From an uncultured Clostridia bacterium (lineage in GTDB: Bacteria > Bacillota > Clostridia > TANB77 > CAG-508): a stretch of 64,000 nucleotides of DNA. Where the stretch lies: positions 163,606-227,605 of the forward strand of contig CANPVP010000001.1 of NCBI GenBank assembly GCA_947581825.1. Direction: 5' to 3'. Position numbers and translations under genes: made by a program. The notes under the pieces were generated by a model that saw only the letters and a list, made by a program, of their open reading frames with translations, made no database searches and had not been told where the DNA came from. Shown one piece after another: positions 8,826 to 17,449 of this stretch. The first letter of the stretch is position 1. Each line of letters opens with the position of its first letter.

Positions 8826-8867
8826 TTATAAACAAGAATAGAGGTTTTCTAACTAGTTGGTCAGCTA

Positions 8868-9128
8868 TGTAGGGGTCGGCGTCCTCGACGACCCGAACAA
8901 CAAAAAAAAGTAGAGATGTTAATAAATGCAAATTTAAAATTATTGTAATAACAATATTTGTATGAAAAACATCTCTACTATTAATATTTTTACGGGCTGT
9001 CGGGGACGCCAGCCCCTACAAACGAAAAAACATAGAAAATTATTGAATATAGTCCAATATGAAAATTATTAAATATTTATTGCAATGTAATGCATTGCAT
9101 CTATGTAGGGGCGACCATTGGTCGCCCG
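8868..9128. repeat. GC-rich palindromic repeats flanking an AT-rich hairpin
   Basis: Three units of the TGTAGGGG family are present: 8868-8895, 8993-9020 (inverted) and 9104-9128 (TGTAGGGGCGACCATTGGTC then GCCCG). The first two are inverted copies flanking a separate hairpin at 8909-8979 with perfect 12-bp ends AGTAGAGATGTT / AACATCTCTACT. The third unit abuts the metK stop codon. No gene is seen in the 545 bases between 8592 and 9137. Confidence 0.8.
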
Positions 9129-9137
9129 TTTTTGGTT

Positions 9138-10286
9138 TTAATACTTTAACTCTATTATTTTTTCCCATGGTAAGTCTGGTTTTCCAAAATGACCATAGTT
9201 AGTTGTTTTTGCATAAATAGGTTTTTGTAAGTCCAAATAATTTATAATTCCTCTTGGAGTTAGATCAAAATTATCTTTAACAATTTTGATAAGTTCTTCA
9301 TCTGAGAATTTACCAGTCCCAAAAGTATCTACATAAATAGATAGTGGCTTTGCAACTCCTATTGCATATGATAGCTGAAGTTCACATTTTGTGGCTAAAC
9401 CATTTGCAACTATATTTTTTGCAATAAATCTTGCTATATAAGAAGCGGAACGATCTACTTTTGTAGGATCTTTTCCTGAAAAAGCACCTCCACCATGTCT
9501 ACTATATCCGCCATATGTATCTACGATTATTTTTCTTCCAGTAAGTCCACTATCACCTAAAGGACCTCCAATTACAAATCTACCTGTTGGATTTATATAA
9601 TATTTTGTTTTTGAATCTAATAATTCAGATGGAATTACATAATCGATTACATTTTTTATAATTTTTTGCCTTAAATCTACAAGAGAAATTTTATCTGTAT
9701 GTTGTGTAGAAATTACTACTGTATGAATTCTAGAAGGTTTATCATTATCATATTCTACTGTTACTTGAACTTTTCCATCAGGACCAAGTTCAGAAATTAT
9801 TTTCTTTTTACGTACTTCTTCTAGTCTTGCTGCTAGTTTATGTGCTAAGGATATAGGTAATGGCATTAAATCTTCTGTTTCATCACATGCAAAACCAAAC
9901 ATTAACCCTTGGTCACCTGCACCTTCTGAATCAATATTTAGTCCATTTTTATCTTCATAAGAATTATTAACTCCCATTGCAATATCACTAGACTGTTGAG
10001 AAATATTATAGCTGACATTACAAGTTTTATAGTCTAAATCAATATCAGCTCCTAAATAACCTATACTTTGAATAGTATCTCTTACTATTTTTTCAATATC
10101 TACTTGTGCATTTGATGTAATTTCACCTGTAAGAAAAATTTGATTTTTTGAAGCAACGGTTTCCAGTGCTACTCTGGCTGTTGGATCTATTGCTAAATAT
10201 GCATCTAGAACACTGTCTGAAATTAAATCACATAGTTTATCTGGATGCCCACTTGTTACACTTTCTGATGTAAATAATCTTTTCAT
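9138..10286 (-). CDS. metK: S-adenosylmethionine synthetase
   Basis: MetK makes S-adenosylmethionine from methionine and ATP in the cytoplasm. The 382-residue protein carries [16 protein letters not shown] at the N-terminus, the ATP-binding [12 protein letters not shown] motif (about 113-124) and the phosphate loop [17 protein letters not shown] (about 258-274). The frame is open further upstream, but AGAGG before the ATG at 10286 and the family start [10 protein letters not shown] fix the start. No SAM riboswitch is recognisable in the short upstream gap to dnaE, which is divergent. Confidence 0.96.
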   Translation of the reverse strand: MKRLFTSESVTSGHPDKLCDLISDSVLDAYLAIDPTARVALETVASKNQIFLTGEITSNAQVDIEKIVRDTIQSIGYLGADIDLDYKTCNVSYNISQQSSDIAMGVNNSYEDKNGLNIDSEGAGDQGLMFGFACDETEDLMPLPISLAHKLAARLEEVRKKKIISELGPDGKVQVTVEYDNDKPSRIHTVVISTQHTDKISLVDLRQKIIKNVIDYVIPSELLDSKTKYYINPTGRFVIGGPLGDSGLTGRKIIVDTYGGYSRHGGGAFSGKDPTKVDRSASYIARFIAKNIVANGLATKCELQLSYAIGVAKPLSIYVDTFGTGKFSDEELIKIVKDNFDLTPRGIINYLDLQKPIYAKTTNYGHFGKPDLPWEKIIELKY

Positions 10287-10451
10287 AAGCAACCTCTTTT
10301 CATATAATTTTTGCAAACAAATTATAACATACATATTGTAGTTTTACAACTTGCAAAAATAACAAGTTGAATAAGGTTATCCCAGCACTTGAAAAAACAA
10401 GAAGAATGCTATAAAATAAGAATAAATTTTGAGATAGGATGTGAGGGTTTC

Positions 10452-13400
10452 GTGTCAGGTTTTGTACATTTGCACGTCCATAGCGAATTTAGTTTGCTAG
10501 ATGGAGCTAATAGAATAAAGGATTTACCAGTTAGAGCAAAAGAGCTTGGAATGAATTCTATTGCAATAACAGATCATGGTGTAATGTATGGCTGTATTGA
10601 TTTTTATAAAGCATGCAAAAAAGAAGGTATTAAGCCAATTATTGGATGCGAAGTTTATGTTGCTCCAAGAAGTAGATTTGATAAAGAGCCTAATATAGAT
10701 AATAAATATTATCATTTAATTTTACTTGCCAAAAATAATGAAGGATACAAGAATTTAAGTAATATAGTTTCTATAGGTTTTACAGAAGGGTATTACTATA
10801 AACCACGTGTGGATTTGGAGACTATAGAAAAGTATCATGAAGGAATAATCTGTTGTAGTGCATGTGTTGGAGGAAGTTTAGCACAAGCAATTTTAAAGAA
10901 TGATATGGAAGAGGCAGAAAGAATTGCTCTTTGGCATAAAAGAGTTTTTGGAGATGATTACTATTTAGAAATTCAAAGTAATACTTTAAGAGCGCAAGCA
11001 CTAGTTAATCAAAAACTTGTAGAATTATCTAGAAAATTAAATATTCCGCTTGTTGCAACAAATGATGCTCATTACTTAAAAAAGGAAGATGCATATAATC
11101 ATGATGTTTTACTATGTATTCAAACAGGTAAAAAAGTAGATGATGAAGATAGAATGCGTTTTGAAACAAATGATTTTTATATAAAAAGCGAAGAAGAAAT
11201 GAGGGAGTTTTTCAAAGGAATACCAGAGGCTGTTGATAATACAGTAAAGATTGCAGAAAAATGTAATGTGGAAATAGAGTTTGGTGTTACAAAACTTCCT
11301 AATTATGATGTACCTGAAGAGTTTGCTACTCATGCGGATTATTTTAGAAAATTGTGCTATGATGGAATAAAAAGAAGATATGGGGAAAATCCATCAGATG
11401 AAATCATGAAAAGAGTAGAATATGAATTGTCAGTAGTAGAAAAAATGGGATATGTAGACTATTATCTTATTGTTTGGGATTTTATAAATTATGCAAAAAC
11501 TCAAGGAATACCAGTAGGACCAGGACGTGGATCTGGTGCAGGTTCAATTATTGCATATGCTGTTGGAATTACAGATATCGATCCTATTAAATATAATTTA
11601 CTTTTTGAAAGATTTTTAAATCCAGAAAGAGTTAGTATGCCGGATTTTGATATAGATTTCTGTTATGAAAGAAGACAAGAAGTTATAGATTATGTTGGTA
11701 GAAAATATGGACATGACCATGTTGCTCAAATTATAACTTTTGGTACTATGTCAGCAAGAATGGTAATTAGAGATGTTGGAAGAGCTTTAGATTTTCCTTA
11801 TGCAGAAACAGATAAATTAGCAAAAATGATTCCAAATGAATTACATATAACAATTAATAAAGCTTTAGAGCAAAATAGAGAATTAAAAGAGTTGTATGAA
11901 TCAAATGAAGAAATACACAAATTATTAGATATAGCAATTGGATTGGAAGGTTTACCAAGACAGGCATCAACTCATGCATGTGGAGTAGTTATAACAAAAG
12001 ATCCAGTTAATACATATGTACCACTATATGTAAAGGATGGTCAGATTTCTACACAATATATTATGACCACACTAGAAGAGCTAGGATTATTGAAAATGGA
12101 CTTCTTAGGCTTAAGAACATTAACAGTTATAGAAGATGCAAAAAAATTAGTAAAAAAATGTAGAGGTATTGACGTAGAATTTGATGAAGGTATGTCAGAT
12201 CCTAAAGTATATAAATTATGGGCAGAGGGAAGAACTTCTGGAATATTCCAATTTGAAAGCCAGGGAATGATAAACTTCATGAAAGAATTGAAACCAGATA
12301 GCTTAGAAGATATTATAGCTGGAGTTTCTTTATATCGACCAGGCCCAATGGATCAAATTCCAAGATATATAAAAAATAAGTTGAATCCGGAACATGCTGA
12401 ATATACTCATCCAGCACTAGAACCAATTTTGAATGTAACTTATGGATGTATGGTATATCAAGAGCAAGTTATGCAAATAGTTAGAGATTTAGCAGGATAT
12501 TCACTAGGTAGAGCCGACTTAGTAAGAAGAGCAATGGGAAAGAAAAAGCTAGATGTAATGGCAAAAGAAAGAGAATACTTTATCCATGGACAAACAGATG
12601 AAAATGGAAATATTATAATTCCTGGATGTGTGAGAAATGGTATAGATGAAGCATCTGCTAATAAAATTTTTGATGAGATGGCAGAGTTTGCAAAATATGC
12701 TTTCAATAAATCTCATGCTGCTGCATATGCGGTAGTATCATATAGAACTGCATATTTAAAAGCTTATTATCCTCAAGAATTTATGGCAGCAACATTGAAT
12801 AGCTTCCTAGGCAATTTAGATAAAGTGCCTGAATACATAGAAGAATGTAGAAGATTAGGAATTGAAATTTTAAAACCAGACATAAATGAAAGTTATACTA
12901 AGTTTGCTGTTTATGATCAGAAGATAAGATTTGGTATGGGAAGTGTTAAAAATGTTGGAATTGCTGCAGTAGATAGTATTGTAGCAGAAAGAAAGAAAAA
13001 CGGACCATATAAAAGTTTTGTGGATTTTTGTGAGAGAATTTCAAGTGAAGCGGTAAATAAAAAATGCATTGAGAGCTTAATAAAATCAGGAGCTTTTGAT
13101 AGATTTGAGCAAACAAGAAGCACATTACTAGCATCTTTTGAGCAAATAATAGATACAATACAAGATACAAGTAGAAAGACATATGCAGGGCAAGTTTCAA
13201 TGTTTGATTTAGGAACAGAAAAAAATGAAGAAAATTTAAATGAATTAAAGTATAATTTTACAACTTTAAAAGAATTCTCAGAAAAAGAACTATTATCAAT
13301 GGAAAAAGAAATGCTTGGCTTATATATTTCAGGACATCCACTAGAAAGCTTGCGTAATGAAATATCTGCACAATCAACAATTGATACTTTAAAAATGAGA

Positions 13401-13931
13401 GAAATAATGGAAAATATAGATAATCCAGAAATAACACTAGAATATAGAGATGGACAAACTGTAAAGTATATAGGAATTATAAGTAGTGTAAAAAAGAAAT
13501 ATACTAAAAGCAACAAACTTATGGCATTTATAACGATAGAAGATTTATATGGAAGTGCGGAAATTATAGCTTTTGAAAATGCTTACCAATCAGCAAGTAA
13601 CATTTTAGTAAATGAAAATGTAGTTGTAGTAGAAGGAAGACTTAGTATAAGAGAAGATGAAGATGTAAAAATTGTTGCAAATACTATTAAAGAATTTTCA
13701 TCTCAAAAATCAAAAATATTTAGTATCGATATAACAAATATAGATGAAGATTTAAAGAAAAAACTGAGAGGTGCATTAAGATTCTTTAATGGAGAAAAAA
13801 ATAATATGGCAGTTCAAGTAATAGAAAATGAAGAAACAAAACCTTGTGGAAGTATATATTTAACTCCAGAAATTGTAACTCAATTTGAAGAGTTGATGGG
13901 AAAAGAACGAGTAAAATTGATTGAGAAGTAA
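10452..13931 (+). CDS. dnaE: DNA polymerase III alpha subunit DnaE
   Basis: DnaE is the catalytic alpha subunit of a replicative polymerase. In Firmicutes it works beside PolC, extending primers. Domains run in order: PHP domain starting FVHLHVHSEFSLLDGANRIK, the polymerase core with MPDFDIDF (about residue 396, catalytic aspartates) and GPGRGSGAGS, then a helix-hairpin-helix region and an OB fold near the C-terminus. The GTG at 10452 after GTGAGGG gives the usual short N-terminus. An upstream in-frame TTG at 10389 would add 21 atypical residues. The 1159-residue length is typical for DnaE1. Confidence 0.95.
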   Translation: MSGFVHLHVHSEFSLLDGANRIKDLPVRAKELGMNSIAITDHGVMYGCIDFYKACKKEGIKPIIGCEVYVAPRSRFDKEPNIDNKYYHLILLAKNNEGYKNLSNIVSIGFTEGYYYKPRVDLETIEKYHEGIICCSACVGGSLAQAILKNDMEEAERIALWHKRVFGDDYYLEIQSNTLRAQALVNQKLVELSRKLNIPLVATNDAHYLKKEDAYNHDVLLCIQTGKKVDDEDRMRFETNDFYIKSEEEMREFFKGIPEAVDNTVKIAEKCNVEIEFGVTKLPNYDVPEEFATHADYFRKLCYDGIKRRYGENPSDEIMKRVEYELSVVEKMGYVDYYLIVWDFINYAKTQGIPVGPGRGSGAGSIIAYAVGITDIDPIKYNLLFERFLNPERVSMPDFDIDFCYERRQEVIDYVGRKYGHDHVAQIITFGTMSARMVIRDVGRALDFPYAETDKLAKMIPNELHITINKALEQNRELKELYESNEEIHKLLDIAIGLEGLPRQASTHACGVVITKDPVNTYVPLYVKDGQISTQYIMTTLEELGLLKMDFLGLRTLTVIEDAKKLVKKCRGIDVEFDEGMSDPKVYKLWAEGRTSGIFQFESQGMINFMKELKPDSLEDIIAGVSLYRPGPMDQIPRYIKNKLNPEHAEYTHPALEPILNVTYGCMVYQEQVMQIVRDLAGYSLGRADLVRRAMGKKKLDVMAKEREYFIHGQTDENGNIIIPGCVRNGIDEASANKIFDEMAEFAKYAFNKSHAAAYAVVSYRTAYLKAYYPQEFMAATLNSFLGNLDKVPEYIEECRRLGIEILKPDINESYTKFAVYDQKIRFGMGSVKNVGIAAVDSIVAERKKNGPYKSFVDFCERISSEAVNKKCIESLIKSGAFDRFEQTRSTLLASFEQIIDTIQDTSRKTYAGQVSMFDLGTEKNEENLNELKYNFTTLKEFSEKELLSMEKEMLGLYISGHPLESLRNEISAQSTIDTLKMREIMENIDNPEITLEYRDGQTVKYIGIISSVKKKYTKSNKLMAFITIEDLYGSAEIIAFENAYQSASNILVNENVVVVEGRLSIREDEDVKIVANTIKEFSSQKSKIFSIDITNIDEDLKKKLRGALRFFNGEKNNMAVQVIENEETKPCGSIYLTPEIVTQFEELMGKERVKLIEK

Positions 13932-13937
13932 ACAGGT

Positions 13938-14021
13938 GTGGGTGCATTTTACAGCTTAGTGTCAACAGTTATTATAGCATTTGCCTTGATTATTGCATTG
14001 GTAGTAATTTTGAGCAAATAA
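13938..14021 (+). CDS. Possible 27-residue hydrophobic peptide
   Basis: A GTG-initiated reading frame overlaps the region just after the dnaE stop and encodes a peptide that is almost entirely one membrane helix, containing STVIIAFALIIALVVILSK. It resembles short holin-like or type I toxin peptides in size and composition only. The ribosome site is weak (ACAGG immediately upstream). The hairpin at 14023-14064 follows at once. Translation is unproven; it could equally be the leader of that hairpin or chance. Confidence 0.3.
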   Translation: MGAFYSLVSTVIIAFALIIALVVILSK

Positions 14022-14022
14022 A

Positions 14023-14095
14023 AAAAGCACCACATAATGCTTTCGCCTAGCTATGTGGTGTTTTCCTAACTTTAGGTAGCACGCATTTCTGTGCA
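14023..14095. terminator. Terminator with further small hairpins after dnaE
   Basis: A stem GCACCACATA / TATGTGGTGT with T runs on both sides (14023-14064) is followed by CCTAACTTTAGG and by GCACGCATTTCTGTGC. Read on the minus strand the three hairpins line up ahead of a T run, so a small minus-strand RNA is conceivable. A plain bidirectional terminator is the simpler reading. Confidence 0.6.
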
Positions 14096-14167
14096 TTCAT
14101 TTCCTATATATTATTATTATATACTGTAAAATTATTTTTGTCAAATAGAAGTAATGGAGGAGAGAAG

Positions 14168-14599
14168 ATGAAAAGGATTAGAGTAGCAGGAATTATTCCA
14201 ATGGAAAATGGATATGCTTTGATGCATAGAGAAAACGTAAAGAATCATCCAATAGGTAATTATTATACAATACCAGGTGGAGGGTTAGAAGAAGGGGAAA
14301 CTGTAGAAGAAGGAACAATTAGAGAAATAAAAGAAGAGTTTGGAATTGATGTTAAAGTTATAAAACAATTATATTATATAGAAAAAGAAGAAATGGATGA
14401 ATACTTTTTCTTGTGTGAATATATTAGTGGGAAATTTGGCACTGGGGACGGTCCTGAATTTTCTGGTGATCCTAAATATAAGGATAGAGGAACGTATACT
14501 CCTGAAATTATTGCAAAACAAGAAATTAAAAATATAATGCTTCTTCCTCCAACAATAAAGGAGAAAATGGTTAAAGATATAGAAGAGGGAATAATATAA
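14168..14599 (+). CDS. Nudix hydrolase
   Basis: A 143-residue Nudix protein that would hydrolyse a nucleoside diphosphate linked to another group; the substrate is unknown. The Nudix box is complete: GGGLEEGETVEEGTIREIKE continuing into EFGI, with its Arg and paired Glu residues at the expected spacing. It begins MKRIRVAGIIPMENGYALMH. The frame is open from a TTG at 14138, but GGAGGAGAG before the ATG at 14168 decides the start. It stands alone, facing alr, with two structured repeats between them. Confidence 0.88.
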   Translation: MKRIRVAGIIPMENGYALMHRENVKNHPIGNYYTIPGGGLEEGETVEEGTIREIKEEFGIDVKVIKQLYYIEKEEMDEYFFLCEYISGKFGTGDGPEFSGDPKYKDRGTYTPEIIAKQEIKNIMLLPPTIKEKMVKDIEEGII

Positions 14600-14625
14600 A
14601 GTTATAGAATGCTAGAATGTATTAA

Positions 14626-14803
14626 AGACTAGATTTATTATTTTAAAATTAGCGACGTCTCGCAGTGGAATGAGGTTAGAAATTGTTCAGAGCAAAAATG
14701 AGGGATGTTCAAAAACATTTGAAAGAGGCTCATTTTTGAATGCTACAATTTCTTACCGAATGCAATGAGCAGGAGTTAATTTAAAAATAATAAATCTAGT
14801 CTT
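14626..14803. repeat. Long structured palindromic element, second family
   Basis: A 178-bp imperfect palindrome. The outer arms are AAGACTAGATTTATTATTTT and its near-complement ending AATAAATCTAGTCTT. An inner nested stem is AGAAATTGT / ACAATTTCT, then CAAAAATGAG / CTCATTTTTG, then ATGTT / AACAT. Size and layout match the neighbouring repeat at 14814, though the sequence differs. Confidence 0.75.
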
Positions 14804-14813
14804 ATTATATTAA

Positions 14814-14992
14814 TAGAATCCCAATATTATAATTTTTCAAAAATGCTCGTTCAAGCAATTTTCGCAGACCTTCTAAGAGGTTTTTATGGCACCCTTCCAT
14901 TAAAAATGAACTCTTTCCATAAAAACTCTGTAGAAGGTCTAGCTCAATTACTTTCAATGCGCTTTTTTCAAAATTATAATATTGGGATTCTA
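14814..14992. repeat. Long structured palindromic repeat, copy 2
   Basis: This 179-bp copy of the element at 8649-8825 has a perfect outer stem of 23 bp and an inner stem AGACCTTCT / AGAAGGTCT. Compared with copy 1 (AGATTTTCT / AGAAAATCT), two base pairs have changed on both sides, so pairing is conserved. It lies between the convergent Nudix gene and alr. Confidence 0.85.
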
Positions 14993-14996
14993 TATT

Positions 14997-16094
14997 TTAC
15001 ACAAATTCTCTACGTACTCTTTGTGAGATTGTGGAAATTACTTCATAGTTTATTGTTCCATAAATTTTTGCAATATCTTCTACAAATATATTTTCATTGT
15101 CCCATAGATAAACATCATCATAAACATTTACATCTTCTAAATCTGTAACGTCTACCATAAAACAATCCATGCAAACTGTTCCTATAATAGGGGCTATTTT
15201 TCCATTTATAACAACTTTACCTTTGTTTGATAATGTTCTTCTAATTCCATCTGCATATCCTAATGGTACCGTTGCTATTTTTGATTCTCGTTTTGTAATA
15301 AAGGTTCTTCCATAGCTTATGCTAGTTCCTTCTGGAACTGTTTTTAAGAAGGATATTTTGGATTTTAGTTTTATGCTTGGTTTTAAGTTTATTTTTTCTT
15401 TTAGAGATTCATCAGGATAAAATCCATAAAGGATTAAGCCTGGACGTACTAAATTAAAATGAGCTTCTTTAAAACTAAGTATTCCAGCAGAGTTACAACA
15501 GTGAATATACCTTAAAGTAGAAATTTTGGTTTTTGCAACATCTAATGCTGTTTTGAAAGAGTTTATTTGTTTTCTAGTATATTCTTCATCACAATCACTG
15601 CAAGAAAAATGAGTATATATTCCATCGATTATTATATTAGGATATTTTGAAGCTACTTCTATATATTCTTCAGTTTTTGAAGGTCTTATTCCAGTTCTTC
15701 CCATTCCAGTTCCAATTTCCATATGAATTTTAAATTCATATGGGTGTTTACCTAGGGCATTAAGAAAGTCGATTGAGCCAACTCCAATAATTAGATTATA
15801 TTTATGTGCGGCTTCTATTTCTGTATCCATTGGTTGATTTAAAATAAGGATATCACCTGTATAGCCTAATTCACGAAGTTTTATTCCTTCATCTACAATT
15901 GCTACACCTACAATATTTATTCCAAAATTTTCTAAATCTTTAATTCTAGTATTTAAATAAGTACCATAACCATTATCTTTTATAATAGGCATAATGTTAA
16001 CATCTGGTCCAACTATTTTTTTTATTTCATTTATATTATGAAATATATCATTTAAGTTTATTTCTAACTTAGCTTCCCAAACTCTATCAGTCAT
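14997..16094 (-). CDS. alr: Alanine racemase
   Basis: This PLP enzyme interconverts L- and D-alanine for peptidoglycan; in spore formers a second copy may act in spores. The 365-residue protein has the PLP lysine in MPIIKDNGYGTY (Lys39), the substrate-side GMGRTGIRP loop, the catalytic tyrosine in SISYGRTF, and the C-terminal GTVCMDCFMVDVT and SQRVRREF motifs. KDNGYG replaces the more common KADAYG, but the lysine and the following tyrosine are kept. AGGTTTTTT before the ATG serves as ribosome site. YgjV-like and LOG genes lie upstream on the same strand. Confidence 0.92.
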   Translation of the reverse strand: MTDRVWEAKLEINLNDIFHNINEIKKIVGPDVNIMPIIKDNGYGTYLNTRIKDLENFGINIVGVAIVDEGIKLRELGYTGDILILNQPMDTEIEAAHKYNLIIGVGSIDFLNALGKHPYEFKIHMEIGTGMGRTGIRPSKTEEYIEVASKYPNIIIDGIYTHFSCSDCDEEYTRKQINSFKTALDVAKTKISTLRYIHCCNSAGILSFKEAHFNLVRPGLILYGFYPDESLKEKINLKPSIKLKSKISFLKTVPEGTSISYGRTFITKRESKIATVPLGYADGIRRTLSNKGKVVINGKIAPIIGTVCMDCFMVDVTDLEDVNVYDDVYLWDNENIFVEDIAKIYGTINYEVISTISQRVRREFV

Positions 16095-16118
16095 AAAAAA
16101 CCTCCATTTCAGTATTAA

Positions 16119-16643
16119 TTATATATTAGTTTTTGGTCTAATATTCTTTTTTTCATATAGTATTTGTAAAATAGATATAAAATTAGCAACAATATTCATA
16201 AAGTCAAAAATAGAAGAAGTATATGATTTTATTGAAAAATCATATATCAACCACATTGTTGTTGAAAAAATTATTAATGACTTGAATCCTATGATGTTTT
16301 TTACACTCATTAGCCATATATATGAAACCATACTAATTAATGGCAATAAACCAATAAATCCTGCATTATTAAATTTAAGAGATAATATAATTGAAAGTAT
16401 GGTTAATAATACTTTAAAAAATGTGTTTAATTTTTTGTTATAATATAAAATGTTTCTAATACAACATAAAAAATTTATTATAGCACCAGTAATACCACCA
16501 AGAATAATATTGCTTACTACAGATAATCCAATTTGAGTAGTTTGAATATATAATATTTTCTTTTTCTTTTTTATAAATCCAGAATAAACCATTAGAATTG
16601 AGGCAACAAGTGCAATTATATTTCCTATTACTAAATAAATCAT
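16119..16643 (-). CDS. YgjV-like membrane protein
   Basis: A 174-residue integral membrane protein with about six hydrophobic segments. It begins MIYLVIGNIIALVASILMVY and carries a short lysine-rich cytoplasmic loop (KKKKK near residue 26), then QTTQIGLSVVSNIILGGITG and ICCIRNILYYNKK-like motifs. The pattern and length resemble the YgjV family of inner-membrane proteins, whose function is unknown. It sits between the LOG gene (6 bases upstream) and alr (24 bases downstream), so the three are probably one operon. Confidence 0.65.
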   Translation of the reverse strand: MIYLVIGNIIALVASILMVYSGFIKKKKKILYIQTTQIGLSVVSNIILGGITGAIINFLCCIRNILYYNKKLNTFFKVLLTILSIILSLKFNNAGFIGLLPLISMVSYIWLMSVKNIIGFKSLIIFSTTMWLIYDFSIKSYTSSIFDFMNIVANFISILQILYEKKNIRPKTNI

Positions 16644-16649
16644 TTTTCC

Positions 16650-17213
16650 CTACTTGTCGTTAGTTTTTTTATAATTTTCGATATAAGCAAATATCTCATC
16701 AGAAGTATTTAAAATTGCATAAGAATCTTTACAATCTGGTTTTGCAAATTTGTTTTCAATAGTAAAATCTATGAATTCTTGTAATTTATTATAATATCCA
16801 TTGATGTTGTATATGATTATTGGTTTTTCGTGATATCCCATTCGTTTTGAGTCTAATGCTTCAAAAAATTCATCATAAGTGCCTATACCACCTGGCATTA
16901 CAACTATAGCATCAGCAGAGTCTGCTAAAAGTTGTTTCCTTTCGTTCAATGTTTTTGTATAAATAATTTTTGTAGATTCTTTATAAATTATTTCATGGTC
17001 TCTGATTTTTAATGCTTCAGGAATTATTGATAGAATAGTTGAATTTTTATTTGTACTAATACCTCGTGCAACTGCTCCCATCATACCTGTAGACATTCCG
17101 CCGAAAACTAAACCATAATTTTTTTGTGCCATTTGTTTACCAAATTCTTCGCCTGCTTCAATAAAAGTTTTTTCAATTAAATCATTAGCAGCTCCATATA
17201 TAACAATATTCAT
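16650..17213 (-). CDS. LOG family protein (Rossmann-fold nucleotide hydrolase)
   Basis: A 187-residue member of the LOG / TIGR00730 family. Characterised members release ribose 5-phosphate from nucleoside monophosphates such as cytokinin precursors. The two family motifs are visible: GGMSTGMMG (38-46) and PGGIGTYDE (107-115), with the catalytic Arg-Glu region ERKQLL just before the second. Many bacterial members are simply annotated as lysine decarboxylase-like in error. GGAG is present before the ATG. It is the first gene of the operon that continues through the YgjV-like gene to alr. Confidence 0.85.
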   Translation of the reverse strand: MNIVIYGAANDLIEKTFIEAGEEFGKQMAQKNYGLVFGGMSTGMMGAVARGISTNKNSTILSIIPEALKIRDHEIIYKESTKIIYTKTLNERKQLLADSADAIVVMPGGIGTYDEFFEALDSKRMGYHEKPIIIYNINGYYNKLQEFIDFTIENKFAKPDCKDSYAILNTSDEIFAYIENYKKTNDK

Positions 17214-17317
17214 AATTTAACTCCTAAAAATATATTTCGAGCATAGTATATCATAAAAAATTTTATTTAGGAAGCATTTATTAGAATGATAGAAAGAAAA
17301 TAGATTTTTTAGAAAAA

Positions 17318-17344
17318 GTGCCAGGGAGAACCGTCCCCAGTGGC
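17318..17344. repeat. REP-like palindrome next to the RAYT gene
   Basis: The unit GTGCCAGGGAGAACCGTCCC then CAGTGGC is a GC-rich imperfect hairpin (GCCA / TGGC with GGGGA / TCTCC). It lies 105 bases upstream of the RAYT gene, the usual neighbourhood for REP elements. Confidence 0.6.
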
Positions 17345-17449
17345 TGTTTTTGAATAAAACCTATTTACAAAAAATAAAAAAGCATATATTATTAGGGCAA
17401 TCGTTAAAGAATTATAAATGGGCAAATAAATTGTTAAAAGGAGTTTATT

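Noticed and set aside
10287-10388. SAM riboswitch upstream of metK
   Set aside because: The gap to dnaE is about 100 bases and lacks the conserved SAM-I elements and a terminator.
14436-14460. ACTGGGGACGGTCC inside the Nudix gene resembles the REP-like palindrome at 17318
   Set aside because: The match covers about 13 bases and encodes the conserved Nudix-family G-T-G-D-G-P-E-F segment, so chance coding identity is a better explanation.
14843-15148. Forward open frame of 101 codons over the repeat and the alr end
   Set aside because: It runs through a palindromic repeat and antisense to alr, without a ribosome site.
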